Source: Acidovorax sp. FJL06 (GTDB lineage Bacteria > Pseudomonadota > Gammaproteobacteria > Burkholderiales > Burkholderiaceae_C). From it: a DNA stretch of 43,174 nt. A program made the position numbers and the translations under genes. The DNA is taken from NCBI RefSeq assembly GCF_003852545.1, contig NZ_QAJR01000019.1, positions 1 through 43,174 on the forward strand, read 5' to 3'. The notes under the pieces were generated by a model, which worked only from the letters and a program-made list of their open reading frames with translations, had not been told where the DNA came from and ran no database searches. This document shows, in pieces, positions 18,641 to 26,479 of this stretch. Position 1 is the stretch's first letter. Each line of letters starts with the position of its first letter.

Positions 18641-18665
18641 CGCCAGCAGATGCTGGCGTTTTTTT
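18641..18665 (+). terminator. Rho-independent terminator of mmsB
   Basis: Perfect stem CGCCAGCA / TGCTGGCG with a 2-base loop, followed by seven T. It lies 28 bases after the mmsB stop codon and marks the boundary between the core gene cluster and the cassette array. Confidence 0.92.
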
Positions 18666-18677
18666 GTGGGCGAAGGG

Positions 18678-18684
18678 GTTAGGC
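18678..18684 (-). other. Truncated attC core (RYYYAAC half only)
   Basis: On the coding strand the ASCH gene ends in GCGGCCTAACCCC: its TAA stop lies within GCCTAAC, the R''-type core of an attC site. No matching second half follows, and the mmsB terminator begins 13 bases on. The distal attC of the last cassette seems to have been deleted. Confidence 0.6.
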
Positions 18685-19170
18685 CGCTTTTTCGCCGAAC
18701 GTGCAATAGACGACCCTGAACCGTTCGCAAGCGACCGGCATGGATGGGCTTGGGATGCGACCAATGCGGGCGCACTCTCTTGCAGAGTAGGCCGTGTGCA
18801 CTTCGCGCCAGTACTCAAGCGACCCGTCTCCTTCGCCCTCTGTGGCCGCGAACTCTGCTGTGACCTCCGAAAATGGCGTGATATCGACTTGCGTCGTTTC
18901 AATCACGCACACCGGCTGCCCGTCCCAGTTTGTGACTACGCTGAGATCCCCCGGCTTTGGAGTCGGCATGTTCGCTGCCTCGAACGACCAAACCAGACCG
19001 GCAGTGGCCCGCTTGACTCCGCGCACCACCAGCTCTGCCAGGTGATTGGCGCTCGGCTCGTTGTCGTCGAAGACGCAGACTTCGAAGAACCTGGCGTCGA
19101 CATCCTCGGATTGCGTGGCCTTGAACGCGCTCCAGAACGCGCGAACGACGGGGGTCATGGGTGCTGACAT
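18679..19170 (-). CDS. ASCH-domain protein (cassette 3)
   Basis: 163 residues with an ASCH domain: ELVVRGVKRATAGLVW, then PKPGDLSVVTNWDGQPVCVI, then EFAATEGEGDGSLEYWREVH. ASCH domains are RNA- or nucleotide-binding beta-barrels related to PUA; some members hydrolyse modified nucleosides such as N4-acetylcytidine. The gene begins a few bases after the second half of the attC at 19178, and its stop overlaps a truncated attC core. It has the position and orientation expected of an integron cassette gene. The substrate is unknown. Confidence 0.85.
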   Translation of the reverse strand: MSAPMTPVVRAFWSAFKATQSEDVDARFFEVCVFDDNEPSANHLAELVVRGVKRATAGLVWSFEAANMPTPKPGDLSVVTNWDGQPVCVIETTQVDITPFSEVTAEFAATEGEGDGSLEYWREVHTAYSARECARIGRIPSPSMPVACERFRVVYCTFGEKAA

Positions 19171-19177
19171 GCTGCGG

Positions 19178-19275
19178 CTTCAACGCCAAGTTAACCGGCG
19201 CCGTAGCGCGAAGCGCGAAGGGTACGACTACAAACAAGGTTTGTAGGCGCGTCCGCGTTGAACGACCAGTTAGGC
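19178..19275 (-). other. attC recombination site (cassette 2)
   Basis: Read on the minus strand it begins with GCCTAAC, then TGGTCGTTCAACGCGGACGC, and ends with CGGTTAACTTGGCGTTGAAG. The outer segments pair (GTTCAACGC with GCGTTGAA). The centre folds into smaller hairpins (CTACAAAC CTT GTTTGTAG; CGCGCTTCGCGC). The terminal core GTTGAAG departs from GTTRRRY at one position, so the exact right edge is uncertain. It lies downstream of the 450-residue gene and just before the ASCH gene. Confidence 0.75.
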
Positions 19276-19376
19276 TGGTGACAGGTGCGGAAGCCGTTGA
19301 TTGAATGATGACCGCGCATTTTCTATTGACGTTGAGGCAGTTGCAGATGCAGATGCTCGGACTTAAAAATCCTCGA

Positions 19377-20729
19377 CTACCACCGAACCTTCCACATGCC
19401 ACCGCCCGTGCACGACCCGCAGTGCTGAATATTCTTCCAATCATTTCTGCCCTCAAGCCTTTCGACACCCTTTTTTGCTTTATCCGCCTTGGCGGCACTT
19501 TGCCAACTTGTATGCCCACAACCATCGACTCTAATGAGCACGTCATACGCTGGTTTGCTGTGCTGCTTTTTGTAGTAGCGCTCCTCGCCGGGCTTTGGCT
19601 CACCGCTCTCTTGAGGTTCAGATAAATCAGGTTCAGTAGTTGCATCTGAACTCTTTAGTTGCGCAAGAGCGTACTCCGCCATTTCTGCGCGAGCATTCAA
19701 TGCAGCTATCTCTGACTTGCTCTTTTCCAGAGCGCTCTTGAGTTCCTCGTTCTCATCAATGTAAAGCCGCGCAAGTGCAAGTTCATCAGAATTCGCGCTT
19801 GCCCGTTGCTCCAACTCCTGAAGGCGCTTACGCGAAGCAGCCTTCTTGATATCTCGCATCTCAGGTGGCGGTACAACAGTAAGTGCTGCGACATTCATCA
19901 CTCTACGCCGGAGCGTTGACCTCAATCTGTTGAATCCCTTGCCGTCGTGGTCATTTGATAGAAGTGCTGAAGCCGTCCAGACCGTGCCAGGAAATTTTGG
20001 CTCGCCGGATTGATCGAGGCGCGTTGGCCAATACAGACGCACAGCGCCGAGGTAACAGGAATTCTCCCGACCTAATTCATCCGTAAGAAACCAGGAGGCA
20101 TCTTCATCTACACGTACGACATGCGCAAGACCTGCAAGGTCAAAGGCAAGTTCATTGTCAAGCTTTGGCCACAAGACTTCATCGTCGTTCTCCGATACCA
20201 AGACCACTGGTAGCAAGCGTTCGGTAGAAGCAAGCTGCTCAACCAAAGCCTCGCAGGCACTCTCCCCCTTGATATATCTGGACCTTCCTTGACCAAGAGG
20301 ATTTCCATTGAGGGACCAATCAGGAAACGATGAAAGCAAATCTCGAATGACCGTCGGGCAGCGCGGATCTGTATAAACGGGCGCAATCACGCTAACAGTG
20401 TTAGTAACCGAAAGTGAGCCGTAGACAGCGACCTTGCTGCTTAGCGCGACAACGGAAAGCATCGTTGTGAAAGTTTGCCCTCCCCGTGAGTACTCATCTA
20501 ATCTGATCTCTTCGAGCATTCCATTGTCTGTAATGATGTGCTCACGTGTGAAGCGCCCGTTTCCGTTGTCTGTGAGGGATTCAAATGTTCCTGAACTATG
20601 GGTGGGGGCTGTCGCACCCTTCTTGGTAAGCCATGCAGATACGGATTTGGCGATCGCCGAAATCCGATCTGTCACTTTTTCTTGATTCAACCCATTTGCT
20701 TCGAGAAGATATGCTGAGAGTTCTTGCAT
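19377..20729 (-). CDS. Unknown 450-residue cassette protein (cassette 2)
   Basis: 450 residues, family not recognised. Residues about 1-290 look globular and mixed alpha/beta (LLPVVLVSENDDEVLWPKLD; FLTDELGRENSCYLGAVRLY). Residues about 300-370 form a coiled coil rich in Glu, Lys and Ala (RLQELEQRASANSDELALAR). A charged linker follows. The C-terminus has CGHTSW and HCGSCTGGGMW, which could bind a metal ion. Its base composition is visibly less GC-rich than the flanking chromosomal genes, and it is bounded by attC sites on both sides. Coiled coil plus Cys/His end in a cassette context is compatible with a defence or nucleic-acid function, but nothing here proves it. Confidence 0.7.
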   Translation of the reverse strand: MQELSAYLLEANGLNQEKVTDRISAIAKSVSAWLTKKGATAPTHSSGTFESLTDNGNGRFTREHIITDNGMLEEIRLDEYSRGGQTFTTMLSVVALSSKVAVYGSLSVTNTVSVIAPVYTDPRCPTVIRDLLSSFPDWSLNGNPLGQGRSRYIKGESACEALVEQLASTERLLPVVLVSENDDEVLWPKLDNELAFDLAGLAHVVRVDEDASWFLTDELGRENSCYLGAVRLYWPTRLDQSGEPKFPGTVWTASALLSNDHDGKGFNRLRSTLRRRVMNVAALTVVPPPEMRDIKKAASRKRLQELEQRASANSDELALARLYIDENEELKSALEKSKSEIAALNARAEMAEYALAQLKSSDATTEPDLSEPQESGEPKPGEERYYKKQHSKPAYDVLIRVDGCGHTSWQSAAKADKAKKGVERLEGRNDWKNIQHCGSCTGGGMWKVRW

Positions 20730-20763
20730 GGTTACTTCATTCTTTGATGTGGGTTAATGGGAG

Positions 20764-20832
20764 GCCTAACGTTGAAGCTGAGCCGCGAGCGGCGGCTTGC
20801 CGACGCGAGTCGGCTCGAGCGACAGGTTAGGC
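20764..20832 (-). other. attC recombination site (cassette 1)
   Basis: 69 bases bounded by perfect inverted cores, GCCTAAC at 20764-20770 and GTTAGGC at 20826-20832. Inside, GAGCCG pairs with CGGCTC, and the outer arms have unpaired bases as expected for attC. It lies between the stop of the GNAT-like gene and the start of the 450-residue gene, in the correct orientation for an integron cassette. Confidence 0.9.
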
Positions 20833-20877
20833 GTCGATGCGCCGACAAGGTGGCGTCGGCTGGCTCGGCGGAAAGCA

Positions 20878-21276
20878 CTACTCGTCGTACCGGTCATAGT
20901 AGTCGTCGTGACTGGTGATTGGAACGACGATGCCCGCCTTGCTCATCTTTGCAATAAAGCCAGGACCATCTCCCGTCAAGTGGCTTCCATCGTCACTGGT
21001 AGTTCCGTTGTCGGCGCCAGCAGTTATCGGCGAAGAGAAGACCTCGCGGTGCAGTTCAAGACAACGGCGACCTATCCCTCGATGTGCGCACTCCTCAAGC
21101 GCCAAGTGCGTTATGTGATAGGTGTCAGGTTGACGTGGGGGATCGCCTTCAATGTATCGGAGCGAAATTGTCCCAACAGTCTTTCCTCCCAGAACGACGC
21201 GTATCTCTTCGCCGAAGTCATCGACAGAGATCTCATAGGTTTGTCCGTCGGACGCTGTAAAGATCACTTCGCTCAT
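20878..21276 (-). CDS. Small GNAT-like acetyltransferase (cassette 1)
   Basis: 132 residues. The centre, YHITHLALEECAHRGIGRRC, has the (Q/R)xxGxG/A acetyl-CoA loop pattern of GNAT proteins. The C-terminal DGSHLTGDGPGFIAKM segment is conserved among small proteins of this type as I recall them. The N-terminus is a short beta-rich segment. The protein is shorter than most GNAT enzymes, so it may be a minimal or non-catalytic member. Its start lies 46 bases after the cassette junction GTTAGGC, and its attC follows the stop. Confidence 0.6.
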   Translation of the reverse strand: MSEVIFTASDGQTYEISVDDFGEEIRVVLGGKTVGTISLRYIEGDPPRQPDTYHITHLALEECAHRGIGRRCLELHREVFSSPITAGADNGTTSDDGSHLTGDGPGFIAKMSKAGIVVPITSHDDYYDRYDE

Positions 21277-21321
21277 CGTTTCGTCCTCTTCGCGCAGACT
21301 ACAGGTTGGATTTATCTCGAC

Positions 21322-21397
21322 GCCTAACGTAATTTAGACCGCAAAACCTGCGGGATAAACTGGACCATGCGGGATATTTTGGACACTTAATCCTCCT
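21322..21397 (-). other. attI-like junction upstream of the first cassette
   Basis: On the minus strand the first cassette begins at GTTAGGC (21328-21322). Immediately before it are two tandem 19-base units, GTCCAAAATATCCCGCATG and GTCCAGTTTATCCCGCAGG (15 of 19 identical), at 21384-21347, then a short hairpin (CCGCA...TGCGG). attI sites carry direct repeats for integrase next to the crossover point, so this fits. The units could instead be the terminal repeats of a lost insertion element. No complementary GCCTAAC half precedes it, so it is not an ordinary attC. Confidence 0.45.
21324..21386 (-). CDS. 20-residue leader ORF before the first cassette
   Basis: A GTG at 21386 is preceded, five bases away, by a perfect AGGAGG. 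The frame runs for 20 codons through both 19-base repeats, and its TAG stop lies inside the cassette core GTTAGGC. The class 1 integron attI1 site carries a comparable short ORF whose ribosome-binding site raises translation of a first cassette lacking its own. The peptide itself (starts VSKISRMV, ends SKLR) is unlikely to have a function. Confidence 0.45.
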   Translation of the reverse strand: MSKISRMVQFIPQVLRSKLR

Positions 21398-21448
21398 GAA
21401 AGCGGCTTACAGCCTGGGTTTGCAGCCGTTGCGCTGTTCAAATATCCA

Positions 21449-21476
21449 GGTATAAAAATTCCGAGAAACCCGGCAA
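21449..21476 (-). promoter_or_regulatory. Candidate cassette promoter
   Basis: On the minus strand, TTGCCG and TATACC are separated by 16 bases, about 60 bases upstream of the leader ORF. It could serve as the cassette promoter. The match is only moderate. The rest of 21398-21695 holds no gene I can support. Confidence 0.3.
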
Positions 21477-21695
21477 CTCCAACCTCCCAAACTATAGCCT
21501 GCGAAAGCACGGCGCCTGGGCCTCAACAGGCTCTTTTCAGACTGCGCAAATGGGGGTTGCGAACCAGTGACCGCGTGGGGCCCAAGTCCGCACCCACCTT
21601 CAGCCCCACAGGCTTGGTACGCCGTTGCGCGAGCACCACCGCCCACGCGCCCCTCTCCTACCCAGCCTGGGGTGCTTTTCCGCTAAGGTGGCGGA

Positions 21696-22583
21696 ATGCA
21701 CATGACACCGATTCACATCCCCAGCGCCGGGCGGCCCGCCTTCGGTAAGGCCCTGGCCGCGATCACGTTGGCGGCACTGCTGGCCGCCTGCGGCAGCCAG
21801 CCCCAGGGAGCCCCCATGACGCAGCCCCCTTCTCACTCTTCCACCGCCCCCTCTTCTTCGCTCCATGCGGCCCCGACCTCCGCCCGCACGCTGCAGGCCT
21901 ATGACTGGGACCTGGTGTCCGCGCACGATGCCCGGGGCCAGGTGGCACCGGGCTGGCTGCTGGCCGGCCGCAGCCCGCTGCGCCTGCACTTTGAGGCCCA
22001 GCGGCTGTCGGTGCAAAACCTGTGCAACGTGATGGGCGCGGGTTACACGCTGCAAGGCCCGGGCCTGCAGGTGGGCCAGCCCGTGTCCACCAAACGCGCC
22101 TGCGCCGAGCGCGACTTGATGGCGCTGGAGCAGCGTGTGGGCGCCCTGCTGCCCCAGGCCCAGCGTTTTGAAGTGCGGGGCGGCGGCGCCACCGATGCGC
22201 CGCAGCTGACGGTATGGTTTGCCGACGGCAGCCGCTGGGAACTGGCCGGCACCCCCACGCCCGCCACGCGCTATGGCTCGGCGGGCGAGCGCCTGTTTCT
22301 GGAAGTGGCTCCCGAGCGCGTGGCCTGCAACCACCCGCTGATGCCCCACGCCCAGTGCCTGCGCGTGCGCGATGTGCGCTATGCCGACAACGGCGTGCGG
22401 CAGGGCGTGGGCGAATGGCGCATCTTCCAGGGCGAGATCGACGGCTACCGCCACGAGCCGGGCATGCGCAATGTGCTGCGGGTGCAGCGCTACTCGCTGG
22501 CGCGCAATGGCCAGTTGCCGGCCGACGCGCCCAGCCACGCCTATGTGCTGGACCTGGTGGTGGAGTCGGAGCGGGTCCGCTAA
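21696..22583 (+). CDS. META/DUF4377-type lipoprotein
   Basis: 295 residues; MTPIHI at 21702 is an alternative start. The signal sequence ends in a lipobox (LAALLAACGS), so it is a lipoprotein. A Ser/Pro/Thr linker is followed by a META-like domain (LQAYDWDLVSAHDARGQVAP; LRLHFEAQRLSVQNLCNVMG). The C-terminal ~90 residues (FLEVAPERVACNHPLMPHAQ; RIFQGEIDGYRHEPG) resemble DUF4377. META domains occur in HslJ-type heat-shock and surface proteins; the function here is unknown. It is a single-gene unit directly beyond the cassette array. Confidence 0.82.
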   Translation: MHMTPIHIPSAGRPAFGKALAAITLAALLAACGSQPQGAPMTQPPSHSSTAPSSSLHAAPTSARTLQAYDWDLVSAHDARGQVAPGWLLAGRSPLRLHFEAQRLSVQNLCNVMGAGYTLQGPGLQVGQPVSTKRACAERDLMALEQRVGALLPQAQRFEVRGGGATDAPQLTVWFADGSRWELAGTPTPATRYGSAGERLFLEVAPERVACNHPLMPHAQCLRVRDVRYADNGVRQGVGEWRIFQGEIDGYRHEPGMRNVLRVQRYSLARNGQLPADAPSHAYVLDLVVESERVR

Positions 22584-22640
22584 ACGACCACAGGCAAAAA
22601 CCCCTGATCTATGTATATGCCTCAGACACTTCTCCCCCAT

Positions 22641-22714
22641 CCGTTCGGGCTGAGCCTGTCGAAGCCTTGCACGCACACGGCAAGCACTGGCTTCGACAGG
22701 CTCAGCCCGAACGG
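22641..22714. repeat. Large palindromic intergenic repeat
   Basis: Two perfect 26-base inverted arms (22641-22666 starting CCGTTCGGGCTGAGCC, and 22689-22714) enclose a 22-base loop. Outside them, CTATGTATATGCCTCAGACA and the complement of TCTCTGAGACAGGTACATAG extend the symmetry imperfectly. The arm sequence is one I recognise as a REP-like palindrome found in many copies in diverse bacteria; translated, it gives the familiar RAEPVEA and LRQAQPER strings. Confidence 0.9.
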
Positions 22715-22749
22715 GTAGGTCGGTCTCTGAGACAGGTACATAGTCAGGC

Positions 22750-22803
22750 AAAAACCGCCTCTACCGCCCGCCCATCAAGCGCAAGCAGCTATACAAAACA
22801 TAG
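22750..22803 (+). repeat. Dispersed ~50-bp repeat, intergenic copy 2
   Basis: AAAAACCGCCTCTACCGCCC, then CATCAAGCGCAAGCAGCTAT, then an A-rich end. It matches the copy at 17619 over most of its length and ends at the stop of the GGDEF/EAL gene. Confidence 0.65.
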
Positions 22804-22807
22804 CGCC

Positions 22808-25800
22808 CTACGACACAGGCGCAGGCGCCACCTCGCGCAGGAAGCGCTCCTCGAACAGGTGGGCGGGCAGTGGCTGGCTGAGCAGGTAGCCCTGGATCTC
22901 GTCGCAGCCCAGCAGCGCCAGCCGGCGGGACTGGTCCTCGGTCTCCACCCCCTCGGCCACCACCTTGAGGCGCAGCGAGTGCCCCAGGCTGACGATGGTG
23001 GACACCAGCGCCGCGCCCTGCGGCCCCGCCGCCATGTTCATGATGAACGAGCGATCGATCTTGAGCGTGTCCACCGGCAGCCGGGCCAGGTAGCTCAGCG
23101 ACGAGAAGCCGGTGCCAAAGTCGTCGATGGCGATGGTGATGCCCATCTCGCGCAGCGCGTGCAGGCTCTGGGTGCTGCGCTCCACGTCGTCCATCACCAT
23201 GCTTTCGGTGATCTCCAGCTCCAGCCCGCTGGCGGCTGCGGCGTCGTGGGCCACGGCATCGCGCACCTCGCCGATAAAGCCCCGGTGCCGCAGCTGCAGG
23301 ATGGAGACGTTGACCGCCACCCGCAGGGGCGCCAGGCCCGCCTGGCGCCAGCGCAGGTTGTCGGCCAGCGCCTGCCGCAGCGCCCAGCGGCCCACGTCGT
23401 AGATCAGGCCGGTTTCTTCCAGGATGGGGATGAACTGCGCGGGCGGCACCAGCCCCCGGCGCGGGTCGTTCCAGCGGATCAGTGCCTCGGCACCCGCCAG
23501 GGCGCCAGTGGCCAGGTGCAGCTTGGGCTGGTAATGCAGCACGAACTGGCCTTGCTCCAGGGCTTCGCGCAGGCGCCCCTCCAGGCTCAGCGCCTCGGCC
23601 ACGCGGGTGTTCATCTCTGAGGTGTAGAGCAGCAGGCTGTCGGCCGACGCCTTGGCCTTGTTGAGGGCCGCTTCGGCATTGCGCAGCAGCGTCTCGGCAT
23701 CACCGCCGTCCAGCGGATACAGGGCCACGCCGGTTTTGGCCGCCATGCGCAGCTCGGTGCCGCCCAATGCAAAGGGGGCATCGAAGCAGGCGCGCACCAG
23801 GTGGTCGACCGCCACCGCCACGGCGCCCGCATCGCGCGCCTCGGTCACGGCAATGCCAAAGCTGTTGATGCCGATGCGGGCCACGTCGTACAGATCACCC
23901 GCCGCCTGCTGCAGCCGCTGGCCCACCTGCTTGAGCAGCTCGTCGCCCACCTGGCGCCCCAGGGTGTCGTTGACGATGCGAAACCGGCTGATGTCCATGA
24001 GCGCGATGCCCTGCAGCGCCTTGGCCCCTTCGCGGGGGCGCAGGTGCTGCCCGCTGCGCTCCAGGAACAGCGTGCGGTTGGGCAGGCCGGTGATTTCGTC
24101 GTAGTAGGCCAGGTAGCTCAGCCGGTCTTCCTTGTCGAGGTGGTCCATGGCAAAGCTGATGTCCCCAGCCAGCTCGGTCAGCAGCCGCAACTCGGCATCG
24201 TCAAAAAACCCCACCTCGTCTGCAAACAAGGCCAGCACGCCGACCACCTCGTGGGCGACCAGCAGCGGCAGCACGGCCATCGACGCCACACCGCGCTCCG
24301 ACAGCTGCTGGGGCAGCATGATGCGCGGGTCGCCCAGGATGTCGTCGCACACCACGGGGCGCTGCGTGCGAGCCACCACGGCGCTCAGGCTCTCGCCCGG
24401 CGTGGGCGCATCGTGAAGCCACAGGCGGTCCTTGATGTGCATGAGGAAGTCGGCCCCCGCCCCCCACAGGGCCACCGGCAGCACCTGGTGGCGGCTGCGG
24501 TCCACCTTGCCAATCCACGCGATCTTGAACTGGCCCTGCTCCACGGCAATCCGGCAGGCCTCGCGGAACAGCTCGTCGCGCTGGCGCACGCGCACGATCA
24601 GGGTGTTGATGCCGCTGAGCACGGCATGCACGCGGTTGAGCCGCTTGATCTTGCGCTCGGCCTCGCGGCGCTCGGTGATGTCTTCGCCCAGGCAGGCCGC
24701 ACCCGTGACCTGCCCGCCCACGGAGCGCAGCACGGTGTTGTTCCAGTGCACCAGGCGCCGCTCGCCCGAGCGGGTGAGGATTTCGCTGTCGTAATGCCAG
24801 GCGCAAGGGCGGTCGTCCAGCAGGTCGGCAAACAGGGCGCGCACCGGGGCTGCCTGCGGCGGCACGAACAGCTCGAACCAGTTGCGGCCGAAGACCTCCT
24901 CGCGCTGCCAGCCCGTCAGGCGCAGCAGGTAGTCGTTGCAATAGGTGATGTGGCCTTCGCAGTCCAGCATCATCGAGATCATCTCGACCTTGTCGAGCAT
25001 GGTGTTGAAGCGCCGGTCGCTTTCGTGCAGTTCTTCTTCGGCGCGCTTTTCCTTGGTCACATCCTGGATGGTGTTGAACCAGCGCCCCGGCCCGTCCGCC
25101 CCCGCAGCATCGTCCTCCAGGGGCTCCATCACCTGGCGCAGGTGCAGCAACCCGCCACCGGGGGCCAACACGCGGTAGGTGAAGTCCACGCGGGCCTTGT
25201 CCTGCGCGGCCCGCAGCGCATGGTGGCGGAACATGCCGCGGTCATCGGGGTGCACCAGGGCCATCCAGTCGCGTGCGGACCGGGGCATGGCGTCGGCCAC
25301 CAGCCCCAGCATGCCCGGCAAGGTGTCCTGCCAGCGCTCAAAGGTGCCGTCGGGCCCGCTGATCACATGCGTGATCTTGGCCAGGGCCTGCGCCCGGCGC
25401 AGGCTGGCCTTGTTGGCGCGCAGTTCATCCATGGCGCGCTGGCGCTCGAACACCTCTACCTGCAGTTGTTCGGCATGTTTCTGGATCTCTATGTAAAGGC
25501 TGCCGTTTTCATAGATGCGCCCCACCTGTGCGCCCAGAATGGCCAGGATCTTTTCGTCATCGGCGCTGAAGGCCTCGGCGCCCTCCTTGTTGGCCAGGCA
25601 GATCCAGCCATACGAGAAAGACAGCGAGGTGATGGGTGCAATCAGCCCGGTGTGCAGCGGCGGGTAGCCCGCTGGCAGGCCGATGGCGCTGGGGTGGCCG
25701 CCGGGGTTGGCCAGGCGCTCGGACCGGCGGTCGGCACGCAACTGCCCCAGCAAGCCGTGCGAGACCACGGGCAGGTCCAGCGGCTGGTCTTGCGGCCCGG

Positions 25801-26461
25801 TGCGCGCGGTCTCGATGCCGCTGGTGCAGGTGATGGCGCTGTCGCTGTGCTTGCGCACCACGCACAGCACGGCGTACTGCGCGCCCACCAGCTCGCGCGC
25901 GCCCCGGCACACATTGGCCAGCAGCACCTGCGGGTCGCGCTCGGAGGCCAGCTGCAGATTCAGGTCGGTCAGCGCGGCCAGGCGCCGGTTCATGGCCTCC
26001 AGCTCGGCCATGTTGCCGGTGAGCTTGTCGGTCATGAGCTGCAGATGCCGGGTCTGGAAGCCATGCTCCAACGACACCGACGGCCGGGGCGCAATCTGCG
26101 TGAGCGCCTGTTCGATGGCGGCCAGGATGTCCTGCGGCTCGCAGGGCTTGACCAGGACCTGCGTGACCGCGCAGGCCAGCGCGAGGCTGCGGGCCTCCTG
26201 CTCGCGGTAGTGCGCGCTGTAGAAGATCACCTGCGTGGCCGCCAGGTGGTGGTCAGCCCGCAACTGGCGCACGAACTCGTAGCCGTCCATGGTCGGCATC
26301 AGGATGTCGGAGATCACCAGGTCGGGCCGCTCGGCGCGCACCAGGGCCAGCGCCTCGGCACCATCGGCGGCCTCCAGCGCCTGGTGGCCACTGTGCCCGA
26401 TGAGCGTGACCACCAGCGCCCGGTTGTCGGGGAGGTCGTCAACGACGAGGATCTTTGCCAT
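22808..26461 (-). CDS. REC-GAF-PAS-PAS-GAF-GGDEF-EAL c-di-GMP signalling protein
   Basis: 1217 residues. Receiver domain 3-120 with phosphoacceptor Asp52 and Lys105. GAF about 170-330, coiled coil, PAS about 365-480, PAS about 485-610, second GAF about 625-770, GGDEF about 775-940, EAL about 955-1205. The GGDEF signature is replaced by GINSF (864-868), so cyclase activity is unlikely. The EAL domain keeps its hallmarks: EALIRW at 992, ITES, IDDFGTGFSSLSYL, KIDRSF, EGVE. It should hydrolyse c-di-GMP, under control of phosphorylation and ligand binding. It lies 18 bases after the single-domain regulator and 413 bases after the histidine kinase gene, so one phosphorelay probably feeds both receivers. 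Confidence 0.93.
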   Translation of the reverse strand: MAKILVVDDLPDNRALVVTLIGHSGHQALEAADGAEALALVRAERPDLVISDILMPTMDGYEFVRQLRADHHLAATQVIFYSAHYREQEARSLALACAVTQVLVKPCEPQDILAAIEQALTQIAPRPSVSLEHGFQTRHLQLMTDKLTGNMAELEAMNRRLAALTDLNLQLASERDPQVLLANVCRGARELVGAQYAVLCVVRKHSDSAITCTSGIETARTGPQDQPLDLPVVSHGLLGQLRADRRSERLANPGGHPSAIGLPAGYPPLHTGLIAPITSLSFSYGWICLANKEGAEAFSADDEKILAILGAQVGRIYENGSLYIEIQKHAEQLQVEVFERQRAMDELRANKASLRRAQALAKITHVISGPDGTFERWQDTLPGMLGLVADAMPRSARDWMALVHPDDRGMFRHHALRAAQDKARVDFTYRVLAPGGGLLHLRQVMEPLEDDAAGADGPGRWFNTIQDVTKEKRAEEELHESDRRFNTMLDKVEMISMMLDCEGHITYCNDYLLRLTGWQREEVFGRNWFELFVPPQAAPVRALFADLLDDRPCAWHYDSEILTRSGERRLVHWNNTVLRSVGGQVTGAACLGEDITERREAERKIKRLNRVHAVLSGINTLIVRVRQRDELFREACRIAVEQGQFKIAWIGKVDRSRHQVLPVALWGAGADFLMHIKDRLWLHDAPTPGESLSAVVARTQRPVVCDDILGDPRIMLPQQLSERGVASMAVLPLLVAHEVVGVLALFADEVGFFDDAELRLLTELAGDISFAMDHLDKEDRLSYLAYYDEITGLPNRTLFLERSGQHLRPREGAKALQGIALMDISRFRIVNDTLGRQVGDELLKQVGQRLQQAAGDLYDVARIGINSFGIAVTEARDAGAVAVAVDHLVRACFDAPFALGGTELRMAAKTGVALYPLDGGDAETLLRNAEAALNKAKASADSLLLYTSEMNTRVAEALSLEGRLREALEQGQFVLHYQPKLHLATGALAGAEALIRWNDPRRGLVPPAQFIPILEETGLIYDVGRWALRQALADNLRWRQAGLAPLRVAVNVSILQLRHRGFIGEVRDAVAHDAAAASGLELEITESMVMDDVERSTQSLHALREMGITIAIDDFGTGFSSLSYLARLPVDTLKIDRSFIMNMAAGPQGAALVSTIVSLGHSLRLKVVAEGVETEDQSRRLALLGCDEIQGYLLSQPLPAHLFEERFLREVAPAPVS

Positions 26462-26479
26462 GCGGGGCCTGCTGCAACG

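Noticed and set aside
18679-21276. Prophage or genomic island with toxin-antitoxin pair
   Set aside because: No phage genes, tRNA or att direct repeats; each gene is separately bounded by attC-type sites, which a cassette array explains.
21347-21384. End of an IS21-like insertion sequence
   Set aside because: The two 19-base repeats could be IS terminal repeats, but no transposase is adjacent and the position directly at a cassette core fits an attI-like site better; not excluded.
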